NCBI RefSeq assembly: GCF_964204645.1
Contig: NC_134030.1
Location: 16,189,110 to 16,253,109 of the forward strand
Source of the DNA: Tubulanus polymorphus
Taxonomy: Eukaryota; Nemertea; Palaeonemertea; Tubulaniformes; Tubulanidae
DNA: 64,000 nucleotides
Reading direction: 5' to 3'
This document shows positions 27,877-40,342 of this stretch, one piece after another. The position numbers were made by a program, and so were the translations under genes. Every line of letters starts with the position of its first letter. Position 1 is the first letter of the stretch. The notes beneath the pieces are model-generated. The model saw nothing but the letters and a program-made list of their open reading frames with translations. It was not told where the DNA came from and ran no database searches.

Positions 27877-29302
27877 TTATTTATTTTTAATCATATTCAC
27901 TAACCCAAAAATAATAGCACTTACAACTGTGATTAAAAATAAAATAATATGTTCAGCAGCAAAGTTAAGAATATTACCTGCAGATTTCGATATAAAACCA
28001 ACAATTGAAGCAATAACTCCTGGCAATGCTGCAGCAGATTTCTTTGATAGTTCCCATAAATATTTTGCTAATTTCTTTAAACCATCCTTAACTTTATCTT
28101 GTATAGAATTATTATCATTCGGGGGTTTATCTGGTTTATTGGGAGTAGGAGTAGATTTCAAAGCATTTGATATTGCTAAACCAATTGTTGTAAATAACAT
28201 AGTTACAGCTGTTAGAATTGAAAGAATTGTTATTCCTTCTAACTTAAATAATAACTTTATTCTGTCTTTTAATGATATTTCAGAATTTGGTTTTATTAGA
28301 TATCTTTTAAAAACATCTTTTAATCTTTTAAAATTATTACCAAATTCTTTTAATAATATATCTCTTTCACCTTTTTGTACTTCTAAATTATCTTTTAAAT
28401 CATCTTTTTCTTTTTCTAAACGTAATTCTTTTTGTTTATATTCTATTTCATCAATTACTTGATGATCGAAATCAGACTTTAATTTTTCTATTTCTTTATT
28501 TTTATCAGTTAATTCTTTTTCTAAAGTTCTAATTTTAAAATCTCATACTTTTATTATGTGCAATTTTATCAGCTTCATTTCTTATACTAATAATTTCTCT
28601 AATTGCTTCATCAGAAAATATATTTAAATTTTCTAATTCTTGATCTGTTGCATCAAGTAATCCATTTGGTAAAAGTTTTTCAGTTTGAACTTCGCTTGAA
28701 TTAGGTTTACTAGTTTTGTAATTAATAACTTCTTTAGGAATTTTTTTTTGTCTTCAATTTTCATTAATTATCTAAAAAAAATTAGCATATCTTTGTTTAA
28801 ATTCTTTTAAATTATCAGATCTTTCTTTTTCTGTAACATCAGTTATAACATCATTATTGATTTTCTTAATTCTAGATTGTTCTAATAAATTAGCGGTTGA
28901 TTGTATTATTATTTTATCGCTACTTTTAAGATTTGAAATCTTAAAATAATAGTCGCCTTTCAATTTCCAATAATAATCACCATTTAAATATTTTAAATCT
29001 TTTACTAAATAATTCATACCTTTATTTGTTATATTGAAACCAGATCTTTTTAATATTGGTTTAAATTCATAAATATTTTCATTATATTTTAATTCTTTTT
29101 CTGTTAATTCTGGTACTTCATTTTCAATACTTATCTTTGAACGTGCTTTGTCAATAAATTCAGGTGTAGTTAAATAAGAATTATATGCTGTTTCATTACC
29201 ATCATTAAAACTTGTTTCATCAAAATCAGGTGGTTGTTCATCAGTTATACCAGGTTCATCAAAAGGATCCATTCCAATATCTTCTCCACCTTCTACTTCC
29301 AT
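27877..29302 (-). pseudogene. Coiled-coil/membrane protein, broken copy
   Basis: Homologous to 5950-7395. Open pieces are 28772-29302 (N-terminus) and 27877-28200 (C-terminal membrane part), with frameshifts and a stop between (for example near 28545 and 28750). The N-terminal third differs from Polinton 1 much more than neighbouring genes do. Confidence 0.78.
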
Positions 29303-29318
29303 TTATATAATAAAAAAA

Positions 29319-29893
29319 TTAAAATTTAAAATATAATATTCCTCCGATTACAATTCCTATACAAGTTATAGCTAATTTAGTATTTTCATAGGATTTATTA
29401 TCATCATTTATTTTAATTATATCATGTTGAATATTATCAGTTTTAATATTTTCTGATGTATTGTAATCTTTTATTTTAGAATCATTAACCAATTTAATAT
29501 TCTTAGTTTTAGTTTCTGTTGATTGAATATGTTTTTTATTTTTTTCACCTTCCATTAATTTTGGAGCAGTAATAATCTTTTTATTTATATCATTCAATCC
29601 AAATGAATTATTTATTGTTGCAGTTTTAATTAGATTATTATAACCAATTATGTTTCCCATCTTTAATACTAAATCATTAGAAATAATTAATAGATTAGGG
29701 CCTATACAATAATTAAGTCTTACATGAGATTTATCTAAATAATTTTGATATCTTATAATGTTTTCTGGAATCGATCTATTTTTATCATTATGAATTGAAT
29801 CTTCAAATAAAACTTTAAATTGTTTTTGTGTATCGAATGATGTATTCAAATTTCCAATTATCGGTGATCTTGTTTCAACTTGTGATCCTAGAA
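29319..29893 (-). pseudogene. Virion-type protein, C-terminal fragment
   Basis: Corresponds to the last half of the gene at 7412-8712 (from about AQVETRSP). The rest was removed with the end of the 144-residue gene by a deletion of about 0.9 kb. Confidence 0.75.
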
Positions 29894-29897
29894 TAAT

Positions 29898-30169
29898 AAA
29901 GTTAAAACACTTGAACTTAATCCTAATACACCAATTGATATAGCTAATGGTGTTAATGGACTAAATATTGCTAGAAATGTTATTACAGAACTAATTGTAA
30001 CCGAACCACTTATAATCAAATAATATATAATTTTACTTTTTAAATATTTTTTCTTTTTTATCTTTAAGTCACTTTCAAATTCTAATATTTGTTTTTCTAA
30101 ATATGTTTTTAATTTAGTTTTATTTATATCATGAGGAATAATATCAATACTATCAACTTTATCTTCCAT
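29898..30169 (-). pseudogene. Two-pass membrane protein, N-terminal fragment
   Basis: Matches the first 90 residues of the protein at 8729-9163, including both hydrophobic segments, then ends at the deletion junction. Confidence 0.75.
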
Positions 30170-30188
30170 TTATTTAGAATAAAAATTA

Positions 30189-30611
30189 CTAATTAGTAAA
30201 CTTATAAGCAACAAATATAACAATAACAGTTCCACCTAAAATCCATATTATTTCATATTTCTGTTGTTCTTTACTTGGGGTATAATAATCTGATAATTTG
30301 GGTTTGTATAGATGTAATTTTTCTTTATTTGTTACTGCGTTATATAAACTCATTGCATCATCAACTGATTGAAAATCTCTATGTGAAATCTTCTGATCAT
30401 ATAATTCTTTATTGATGTAATCCATATAGTTTTGTCTCTTTTCTCTATATTCTTCTGCAGCTTTATTGTATTTCTCTAACGCTAAATTATGTCTTCTTTG
30501 TTCTCCTAATGAACTATTTTTATCAATATGTTTAAATAAATAACCACCACCAGTAAATGCTAAAGCGTTAACAATTGCCGATCCTATAATAGTTATAATT
30601 GCAGAAGCCAT
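30189..30611 (-). CDS. Conserved 140-residue Polinton protein, copy 2
   Basis: One residue differs from 9183-9605 (NTV to NAV). Terminal membrane segments and the SDYYTPS motif are kept. The TAAATG block is intact. Confidence 0.78.
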   Translation of the reverse strand: MASAIITIIGSAIVNALAFTGGGYLFKHIDKNSSLGEQRRHNLALEKYNKAAEEYREKRQNYMDYINKELYDQKISHRDFQSVDDAMSLYNAVTNKEKLHLYKPKLSDYYTPSKEQQKYEIIWILGGTVIVIFVAYKFTN

Positions 30612-30635
30612 TTATTTAGCAAAAAAATTATGCAT

Positions 30636-30857
30636 TTATATGGGAGGAATATATTTTTGTTTTTCCAAATAATCAATAGTTAAATTAGATAAAGTAACTG
30701 CTAATGTTAACTTTAAAATATCATTGATATCAAATCTATCAACATTAACACTTCCCATTTTGAATACTTTTTTTAATACCATTGAATAACCAACAGTTCC
30801 AACTGATAGTAATGCACCATTATATAATCCAGTTATTATCCACTTATTATCACTCAT
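30636..30857 (-). CDS. 73-residue small membrane protein, copy 2
   Basis: Protein identical to that at 9631-9852; the ATG again overlaps the upstream stop in TAAATG. Confidence 0.7.
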   Translation of the reverse strand: MSDNKWIITGLYNGALLSVGTVGYSMVLKKVFKMGSVNVDRFDINDILKLTLAVTLSNLTIDYLEKQKYIPPI

Positions 30858-31214
30858 TTATTTATCAAAAAAATTACTATCATCAAAATATTTAGTTAAC
30901 TTAGTGATGATTATTTCAACATTTATTTTATTACTAGTTTCATTTGTATATATTTCAATTATTATTTTTTTAATATCATCGATTATAAAATCTTCATCTA
31001 ATTCATAAAATCTTAAAGATTCTCTAATTAAATTAGTAATCTTTTCTACATTTAAAGTTTCTTTATCTATTGTTGTTTCATACTCAAATGTTGTTTCATT
31101 AGAAAATGTAATATTTTTGATATGTGTAATTACATCATTAATATTAAATTTCATTTCTTTCTCACGTTTAAAATCAAATCCAAAACATATACTCGGTCCA
31201 ACAGTTATATTCAT
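30858..31214 (-). CDS. Conserved hypothetical protein, 118 residues, copy 2
   Basis: Intact version of the gene at 9853-10212 with one residue fewer in the C-terminal half and scattered changes. Confidence 0.67.
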   Translation of the reverse strand: MNITVGPSICFGFDFKREKEMKFNINDVITHIKNITFSNETTFEYETTIDKETLNVEKITNLIRESLRFYELDEDFIIDDIKKIIIEIYTNETSNKINVEIIITKLTKYFDDSNFFDK

Positions 31215-31230
31215 TTATATATCAAAAAAA

Positions 31231-31986
31231 TTACTCTCTACATCTTATAACTAATTCATATATCACAGGAAAGTTATTTAAATCAATTAAGTATCCATTA
31301 TGATTTCTTATTTCTAATTTAAAATTATTAAATTTAGGAATGCAAGGTTTAAAATCACATTCTGTTAAATTATAATTTATTTGAGTTCCAAATTGTTTAA
31401 CATTTTTTAGCGGTAAAATATTTAGTATACTAGAACTACAAATTGTTTCTTTAGTTGCTTCGAAAGTTTTTGTAGGCTCGATTAAATTGCAATAAATATA
31501 AAAGTGTGTAAAAGGTATTATATTTGAGCTGCCTTCTGCGTTTCCAGTAACTGTAAGCGGTTTAATTACTAACATTTTAGACAGTGGTTTGTTTACCATA
31601 AATTTATGTTGTTCATTAGATATCTTTATTCTAATTTTATTAGTACTATCAATTTTATTAAATCTAATTTCAAATACAGAACTGCCCCCGATTTTCAACC
31701 GAGCTCTTCTATTAATTTCCTGCGCTAATGATTCTAAATTATATAATCCTGGTTTTAAAAATATATGAAACCATTTATCTTTATTTCTCATATAAATCAT
31801 AAACCCTCTATGTTCAAAAGTTTTATCTGATATATTATAAAATGAGTTACATAAACTTATATTTACTAATTTTAAATCTACACAATTCTTAAATTCTCTA
31901 TCTAATTGTACTAGTAAATTATGTGATTTATAATTTGTAAGTTTTCTAGAATCAACAAATATTCTGTATTCTTTTAATTCTAACAT
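31231..31986 (-). CDS. Penton protein, copy 2 with a different central domain
   Basis: 251 residues, intact. First 55 and last 75 residues nearly match 10229-11026. The centre (WFHIFLKPGLYNLESLAQEI, RRARLKIGGS) is closer to Polinton 3 (WYHLFLKPGLYNLERLAQEI, KRARLKMGGS) than to Polinton 1, and it lacks about 14 residues found there. Confidence 0.77.
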   Translation of the reverse strand: MLELKEYRIFVDSRKLTNYKSHNLLVQLDREFKNCVDLKLVNISLCNSFYNISDKTFEHRGFMIYMRNKDKWFHIFLKPGLYNLESLAQEINRRARLKIGGSSVFEIRFNKIDSTNKIRIKISNEQHKFMVNKPLSKMLVIKPLTVTGNAEGSSNIIPFTHFYIYCNLIEPTKTFEATKETICSSSILNILPLKNVKQFGTQINYNLTECDFKPCIPKFNNFKLEIRNHNGYLIDLNNFPVIYELVIRCRE

Positions 31987-32054
31987 TATTTATAACATAA
32001 AAAAATTACCGCTCATCACTAAAAATTATTTTAAATAAAATTTTTCCTAAATAA

Positions 32055-33356
32055 ATGGATGAGAAGATAGCATGTGAAATTTGTGGTGAACTTCTAAGAA
32101 AAAGTAATAAGGCTCGACATATGAAAAAACATAATGAAAATTATAAACCCCCTAAAATCAACTGCCCAAAATGTAATAAATTATTCTCAAGAAATTATGT
32201 TAAAAAACATTCAGAGAAGTGTAGAATTAATGGCGCAACGGCTAATGTTGATAGTAATTCTGCTGAAGTTGAACCTGAAGTTATTTGGAAAAAACCTTTC
32301 TTATTCTATGATAAGGATAATATAAAAGATCATTTCTGTGAGCCTTGTCGAATGAAATATAACCCTGAAAATATAGAAGATTGGGAGAATCATCAATTTC
32401 GTAAAGCACATATAGATAAAATTTCTAATAAATTTGAAACTGAATTCAATGAAAGAAAAAATAATTTATTAGAAAAAATAAAATATGAGAAAACGTTACC
32501 AGATAATGAAGAAACAGTTGAAAAGTTAGAAAAACAATATAATGAATTAACAAGAAAAACATATTATTGTAAATATTGAAAATTGATTATTACAACAAGT
32601 AATTCAAATCTACATAATAGAACAATAAAACATAAAGAAAACGTAAGAAAATACCAAGAGCTTAATGAAGATCTATTACTAATAAATTATAAACGAAAAT
32701 GTCCACAATGTAGTTATGCGACCTTAAGACAAGAAGGTACTGTGTTATTTTGTAATGAATGTGGATGGCAAAAGAATTTATGGGGTGAAGAAAAAACTAG
32801 AGATTTTCTCATAGATCCAAAATTAAATTATCTTGATGAAATTTTTAAAATATTTTCTATAGAAGATCATACACCAGAATATATACAATGACTTGAAAAA
32901 ATGAAAATAATAGAAAATGAAAATGGTGAAATAACTAAAAAAGATATTATAAAAACAATTATTCCACCAACATTTAACACAAAACAAAAGAAAATGTATT
33001 TATATTTATTATTTAACGATTATTATGAAAAACCTTAATTAACAGAAGAAGATATGAAAAATATAAAAAAAATATCCAAACAAATATTAATGTATCATTT
33101 GGAAAATAGAATAACAGATTCAATAAATTATGAATTCTTTTTAAATAAGATTATAAATTATTTAAACCTAGATATTATAATTCCATTTGATGAATTAACA
33201 AACAAAAAGAAACAAAGAGAGCGAGATGAAATGTGGAACAAGATAGAACTTTATTTAAATGAGAAAAATGGAATGGAAGAAGAACCTGAACAATTAAATG
33301 AAAATGAAGAAGACAATAGTGATTTCGAGTTTGATGATATTGATTTTATGTTTTAA
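32055..33356 (+). pseudogene. VLTF3-like factor with three nonsense changes
   Basis: Same architecture as 11095-12392, without the Polinton 1 frameshift. Stops are at 32577-32579 (a Cys codon of the fourth zinc pair), about 32889 (a Trp codon) and about 33037 (a Lys codon). The C-terminal domain ends KKKQRERDEMWNKI and an acidic tail. Confidence 0.72.
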
Positions 33357-33357
33357 T

Positions 33358-36300
33358 AACCATAAGGTAATGTTTTTATACCATCATCTAAAATATGCCT
33401 TTTATCATCAAATGGATTTAAACTAGTTTTTTCAACTTCATTAATGTACATCTCATGATCTTCTGATCTTAAACAATTCATTTTGTGTTTCATTACAATT
33501 GATTTATATAATCACTTTATATAATCTTGAAATTCTATATGTTTATCAACCACATGTTTTGTTATTCCTTTTAACTTTTTAGCTTCATGATCTTTTGTTC
33601 TGTAACTATACATTTTACTTCTTATCCCAACAAATTCAATCATTTCATCACCTCCTAATTCATCTTTAAACTTACCAGGAATCTTTTTATTATCATTGCT
33701 AAATAGTTCATGATCTTTGGGGTAATTGCTAAAATCAAAATAATGTTTTAATGTTTTTAAGTCTTTTGTTATATCATTTGTCTTGATTTTTAGTATGTAA
33801 CTGTCAGTATCAAAATATAATATTTCAATGTGTTTTTCCCCAAAATGGGGTTGTAATACATTATAATAGAATTCATACATTAGTAATTTTGATACTTCTA
33901 AAACAGTCGAACCAATAAATATAGGTTTATCAAATTTCATGGATGTTCTTTTTAATTTTACCGCGGTTAAATAATCCTCAAACCTTTTATTTCCTAAATG
34001 TCTAGGACTTGATTGTAGGTGTCTTAATCTTTCATAATTATTCACTAATTCAATATCATTTCTATTTCTAATATTTTCACATGTTTTTTCATAAAAACTA
34101 TTGTTCATCAATTTGAAAAAATCTTTTTCGAAATCAGTTTTTGATATGGTTCTCTGTTGAGTATTGAAATCTATATATTTTTCTAACCACTTCGATTGAT
34201 TAAATTCAATATATCTATGTACTTTCTTTAATTTCATTCCTTGTTTTAGATAAAATTTTAACATTCTATAATGAACAATATAATTGTATTTATTATTTTG
34301 AGTAAGTATTAATTTTTCTGTAAAAACATGATCTTTCGGTTTTATTTTCTTCTGGTATTCACTTAAATAACTATCATCTACAGTTAAATGTTCTGGGCAA
34401 TAAGGTAAGTTTCTTGTTTTAAACTTTATATTTTCAGGATATTCTAAATCAACTACAAAGAAATAACCAATTGGTGCTTCATCTTTTAAACTAATAATTG
34501 CGCTTTCCCAATCAGTTTTATCACCATTTTCAACTTCTGTTAATATAAAATTTTTATATGGTTGAGGTTGCATCATTGCCCAACCATATAAATTATTGGC
34601 GTCAATATATAATAATTTATATTCATCATTTGCTTTAAAATACCTATCTCCCATAACACCACTAATTCCACCTCTAATTGATTTTTCAAATAATAAAACC
34701 ATATCTGGTTCTTTTAATAAATCTAATTCTACATTTGTATATTTTAAACCACATTGCCAGGTTAAACCAGGACTAGAGTAGCAATAACAAGGATCAACAT
34801 TAAAATGATTCAAATTAACTTCTCTAAATTTTTCAAATATGTCAGCCAATATCATAACATCTGATTTCAAATATAAATCAACTAATTCACCATGATTTTT
34901 CATCTTAAAATGGTTCCAAATATTTAATGTTCTATCAAAAACTTCGTCTTTCACATACTCCTCTTTTAATTTATCATAAAATTGATCTTTCAATAATTTC
35001 GTTTCTTTGAAATCATTGTGTGTTTTATAAAATGAATAAGGAATTGCGCCTTTATATCTCAATAATTTAAAATCTTGTTCATTTGGATAATAATATCGAG
35101 TTATAATAAAATCATTATCAACTAAACTTTTTGATAAATTATCTAATGAACTTGCTAGAAATCTATAAGAATCTAAAAATCTAATGCAACCAAATTGAAA
35201 TGAAATATAATTTTCAGATGTTTTAGCTAATAGTTTAAAATCATATTTTCTTACATTTGCTTCATTCATAGCATTATATTCTTCTATTTCTTGATTAATT
35301 GCGCCCAATTTTCCCGATAATTGTTTTATAAATAGATGGGTATCATATCCTGATAAATTATGAAATAATATTGGTACGAAATTTACTTTCTTAGCTTGTA
35401 AATTGCAATCTTCATGAGCAGCTCCACGATATTTTGAATTTAAATGATCATGATCTCTAACTCTTTTATCAAATGAATAAAAACGTTTTTCACAATAACA
35501 ACAATGAGTTGCATAATTAAAATCAATTTCATCTTCTTTTGTCATAACTATTCTTTTATTTTTGTTTAATAATTTTGCAAAATCACTTTCTAATTCAATA
35601 ATTTTATCACAAAAATCATTAACTACATTTTCACCTCTAAAAGAAATATATTGACTTTCATATAATTCGGGATAATTTGATTTTATATAAATTCCATAAG
35701 CAGCAGCTCTTTGATGAACTTTTTTAATTGTATTTATAATTGGTGGGTCTTGAATTATATCTTCATTTAATTCACTTCCTTTATCCATTGATTTTAATAA
35801 TTGCTTTTTGTTATATATTTCTTTTCTATCTTGATCAGTTAATTCTTTATTCAACGATTCAAAATCCCCATAAATTACAAATGGAACAATATTTTTAAAT
35901 TTATGATTAGTAAATTTCAATTTATAATCTTTTTCTGTTGGCATTATTAATTTACAAAAATCTTTATTATCACATAATTCTTTATGTTTTAATAATGTAT
36001 TCTCAGTCATAAATTGAGATAAACATTTTCTACATAGATAAATTTTATTATGATGATCACTTTCTGTTCTAAAGAATAAATCAATTTGTTTTAACCACAT
36101 ATAATGTTCATTTTCATCTTTTTTGTAATATAACAAATCTATAGCATTTTCATCATCATAATATTCTGTTAAATATAAAGCTTCCAATGTATAATCTTTA
36201 ATATTTTCACCTTTTGTCTTTGGTAATTGCATTAATTCGAATACATTTATTTTTAAATTATTAACTTTTTCTATTTTAGGAATCATTTTTATAGTTACTG

Positions 36301-37351
36301 GATATTGATCAATTTTATATAATGTTTCATATTTCCGATAATCTGTTATTCTACAAACATTTTCCTGTGATGGATGTAAGCAACTAATAATTGCCCACAG
36401 AAAACATTTGTTGTCTTCATTTTTAACATTTATAATTGCTTTTGATAAAAATGGTAATTTAATATAACTTGATGCTTTCATATCTTTTTCTATTATAAAG
36501 TTTGAATTATTTTTAAACATTTTATTACTTTTTGATGTTTTATTTCTTTTTGTATTATAAACATTTAAATCTAAATATATAATTTCATTCAATGTTAAGC
36601 CAGAACCCTCAAAATATCTTTCTTCAATATGACGTTTAAATTCATTTAATATTTTTTCTAACTTCTCTTTTATTTGTGTTTTTGAAATTATTTCTTCAGA
36701 GAGTGTTTGAATATTATAATCCATTTTTTCTTCTGACTTTATAAAACTTACTTTCCCAGAGATACTAATTTTTGGATATTCAACATCTGTTATCAAATCT
36801 AGTATTTTTTCTATTATTTCATTAAATTTACTATAATCTTCTATTGTTGTACCTTTAAAAAATCTAAATATAATAGCTGCAGGACCAATTTTACTATGTA
36901 ATGTTTCTAAGATTTCAATTGTATCTTTTATTTCTAGTGAATCAATATAATTTCTAACATTTTCCATGTAAGGTTTATTTGAAATGGATTTTGTTTTTGA
37001 AGTTGATTCTTTTACTTGTTGAGGTTTATTATCAAAATAATCTTTTCCTAAAACATTATTACTCAAATTTTGGCGGTGTTTTTGTGATTCGAGATGTCTA
37101 TTATAATTCCTTTTTACTATAAATTCATTACAAACTTCACATTTTATTTCATCCACATTCATATTTTCTAATCGTTCTTTTCTTTCATTAGAATTTTCTG
37201 GAGTTTCAAAATCTATTACATTTTTTATATGATTTGCAGTTTTTTCATGTCGTGTTTTATGAGATGTATCGATGTATTTTTTACAATATGGACAATAATA
37301 TTGATTTTTATTGACATTATTGTTTTCTAGTTGGTGTTCATTCTCCCCCAT
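33358..37351 (-). pseudogene. polB: Family B DNA polymerase, intein-free, premature stop
   Basis: 1279 codons open from 37351 to a stop at 33512 (TGT to TGA at a Cys codon); homology continues to about 33358. Zinc fingers lie near 18-40 and 72-93, Exo I near 496, the endonuclease-VII-like block near 630-645, Exo II near 664, Exo III near 830, motif A (IDANNLYG) near 918 and motif C (YFDTDS, uninterrupted) near 1180. Motif B reads NNSFYEKT, with Glu in place of the usual Gly, which would be expected to harm activity. No intein is present at the site used in Polinton 1. Confidence 0.93.
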
Positions 37352-37436
37352 TTATTAGGGAAAAAAATTACTTGTGGTGATGAGTGGTGTCTCGCCCTCT
37401 CGCCCTCTGATCTGAAAGCCTACTTTTCCAATTACT
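37346..37436 (-). repeat. Right terminal inverted repeat of Polinton 2
   Basis: 91-bp partner of 22179-22269, with GAGGGCGA in place of the GAGGACGA repeat of Polinton 1 and a single copy of the CATCACCACAAG unit. It contains the polB control block and is followed by CATGTA. Confidence 0.92.
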
Positions 37437-37442
37437 CATGTA

Positions 37443-40095
37443 TTAGTAATTTTGGTGATTTCATCGCTTTTTCGACTCGGCTATATCCGTATCAATGACG
37501 TGAAATTTCCTGGTTGCAGGGAAAGAAAGGTCACCGAGAGCTGGCCTACATACGGTAGCTCGTGCGAACTGCCTGGAAATATACTCTACTAGTACCGGGG
37601 ACACAAGCGGTGCAACAAACTTCACACAGTTACCTAGAGTCATAACCAAAAACCAAACAGGTGCCGCTCGCTAGTGCATACTTTGGGGGTCAGAAAACTT
37701 TTTACCTAAAAATTGTATGAAACTGAATATTTCAATATCATCTAGACGTATCGGCCCCACTCCGCGCGGTGGCGCGACCGTGCGGGATTTACGCGAAGCA
37801 GCAAACACAAACATGGCCACTCTCTCAATTTTCAATGATAGAAATCGTGCGTGCATTTCAATTATTTCGGCTGTTAGGGTTTTAAGGCACAATATAAGTT
37901 GATGATGTGATATGGCGATGTTAATTAATGATAATTCCGCAAGCTAGTCACGAACGGTGCCGATTGAGTGTACAGCTGCCAAAAACACTGAAATGTGCGT
38001 AGTTGCGTAACTATTTGCAGTGAATTGCAGACGAAACATGAAGCCTTAACGGCCGTTTAAAAACAATTATACCAATCGCAATTGTAAAATAAAAATGAGA
38101 TAGAACCTAAGTTAAAATTCTGGCCATTTCTAAAATTTTATTACTAATTTTTAGTCAGTGCCGAACGTTTAGTTTTCCAACAATAATGAGGGATGGTTGG
38201 TAGTCATGCAATTCAAGTCATCATTTATTACACGTTACTTCCGTGTTGTTGAAAATCTCGCGAGTCCTGGACCAAACCCCAATGAACAATGTGATCTGTG
38301 TGCTGGCCACAAATGCACACAGATCACACTACACTACCCATTACACACTCCAGTACCCACAGCTTTCATATATCCATCCAAATATTTAGAGTGTCTTTCT
38401 TCCTGGGTTCCTTATCAGCAATGTTGTGTCAAAATTTCATCGAAATTGAACAAAAATTGAATATATTGTAAATACAGATTTTATGTTCAAATCCGTTATT
38501 ACTGGAGGAATTTTTATGAAAAAACATCCATGGAATCAGTGAAATATAACTTAGAAAAAGAATATGATCAAAATGATTTCAAAGATATATGAAAAAAGTT
38601 TTTTTGAATCGTCATGGTACTGTGTGAAACTGGTGAGAGCCAGATGTGTTCCTGTAAACATTATACACAAACTATCGCGCTGGTAGGATGTGGCCTGCAC
38701 TATTTCCAAGTGGGTGTTTGAACTTTCGCTGAATTACCAAATCGCGGCAGTTGAATATACTGATGAATAAAATTTAATGACGGGACATTTTTACCGCTAT
38801 AGTGAAATTTTTTATCGTTTTAAAGCACGTTGAATTCGTCGTTCGCGGATTAGGATGTTATTCCGTTACCTGTTTGTCTAATATTTTATCGAACTGGCAG
38901 AATCATCACTTACTTTGGCGTAAATTCCAGCGGCTCAACAAAACTACGAGTTAAACCGTCAATAATTACGTCGTTGTTAGTTTCATTAGTCTGATCGTTC
39001 TACCATTTCAATTGCAAATTTATATTTTACATTTATTTCGGCGATTCGAACACCACCTTAAGTTGCAAGGGGTCCTAATCCTCGTGGCCGGAGTTGATAC
39101 GATAGCTAGAAACATTTCTGAAGAAGCTTCGTCGATTCTGCAAATTTCACAAGTCACTTGTTTTTTTCAAGACACGATCACACGAAAAAGTGACTCCAAA
39201 AGTCTTGATTATCATATTAATAAACTGAATCGGGTTAGTATTTTATTCATATAACTTGAAATTGTTTAACAAAAATTAAGTTCTCGCTATGGTTGATATC
39301 GGTTGTAAATAGAATAAAATCGTTTATCATTAATTATTATATGTCGATTCAATGTCTTATTTATTGTGACGATGAAAATGAAAGGTATCTTGATTTTGTC
39401 GCTAGTATTGCGTTGATGTGTTTCGATGTGTTCTGTTCTCAGGATTCTACCAGGGACGTGTAATCTCATTCCTTCCCTGATTCTACTCAGTCAAACAGTA
39501 GTAAAATATGTTTGTGTATTAGCACCTCATTAACTGTGAAAGATAACGACCTGTGGGAAGTGAGGTGCCATGACCCAGATGACTTTCCTCGTCAGTCTAT
39601 TTTTATCTGTATCAGTTCAGCGATTATATTTCGAGCCGTATGGTGCGCTGTTCACCATCTGCAACTCGCTCGAGTTTGACCCAGGCCGTACTATCACTGA
39701 GTTTGGCGACTAGGTGTAAAACCCCTAAAACATACGGACATTGTATATTACATACGTTATCTTTGTGAGAAAGGTATGAGATACTTCCCCGCTTAAATTA
39801 CGATAAATAGAAATAATCCAAAAAGGTCCAATAACTCCGTTAAACTCATGGAAATTCGTTTTCATTCGTACTTCTAGATGTTCAGAAAATGGACAAGACT
39901 GCCTTTACTCGACCGACTGCCTTTAATCGACCGACATTAAGACGTAAACGCAGAAGTTTTCGCATAATGTGCACGAGAAGATTTATTTTCAGATTATCTA
40001 GGGAATATGTATATACACATAATATCGATATCTTAAAATACGTAATAATGCCAGTATATGATTGCTTTGTTATCTATCACAAGATATTTAGTGTT
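37443..40095. other. Host intergenic DNA
   Basis: No gene recognised. Small features: an inverted repeat GTGATCTGTGTGC...GCACACAGATCAC at 38289-38326, and an open minus-strand stretch near 37692-37820 ending TTTTTAG/GTAAAAAG that could be a 5' exon but has no recognisable domain. Confidence 0.45.
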
Positions 40096-40342
40096 TCATA
40101 TTGGCAAATTATAGAGTATAACAATACAAGCTACAAAATACGAATTTTTCAAGAATGAGGCCGAGGAAGGACACGCATCAGTCCACACAGTTCGGTATTT
40201 CAGTCTAATTTGTTCACTCCTTAACCACTCATTGATTGGTTGGAAATATTCAATCAATGGTTGAGCATCCATCTTTTCGGAACCTGTCAGTTTCTTCATA
40301 GCTTGTTGCCAGGGTACGGATGAACCGAGTTTTAACATATCC
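40096..40342 (-). CDS. ACE-like peptidase M2, likely terminal exon
   Basis: After an acceptor (TTCTTTGTAG) the minus strand encodes GDMLKLGSSVPWQQAMKKLT, GSEKMDAQPLIEYFQPINEWL and continues to a stop at 40096. This is the C-terminal end of the angiotensin-converting-enzyme catalytic domain (known pattern SKPW, LTGxxKMDAxxLxEYFxPLxxWL). The last 15 or so residues are hydrophobic and may anchor the enzyme. It joins in phase with the exon at 47848-47970 across 7.5 kb. The zinc-binding HExxH exon is outside the window or beyond Polinton 3. Confidence 0.85.

Larger units (their letters stand above)
22179..37436. mobile_element. Polinton/Maverick element 2
   Basis: 15,258 bp, ends AGTAATTGGAAAAG in inverted orientation, flanked by an exact 6-bp duplication CATGTA (22173-22178, 37437-37442). 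Gene order matches Polinton 1, with an added HNH gene near the left end and no intein in polB. Large deletions join integrase to capsid gene (about 27364-27388) and the virion-type gene to the 144-residue gene (about 29893-29898). VLTF3 carries three stops and polB one. It is therefore not autonomous. Confidence 0.96.

Noticed and set aside
37671-37902. Possible 5' exon on the minus strand with GTAAAAAG donor
   Set aside because: The coding potential is plausible, but no partner exon or domain supports it.
39012-39254. Plus-strand open frame in host DNA
   Set aside because: No recognisable domain and no convincing splice sites.
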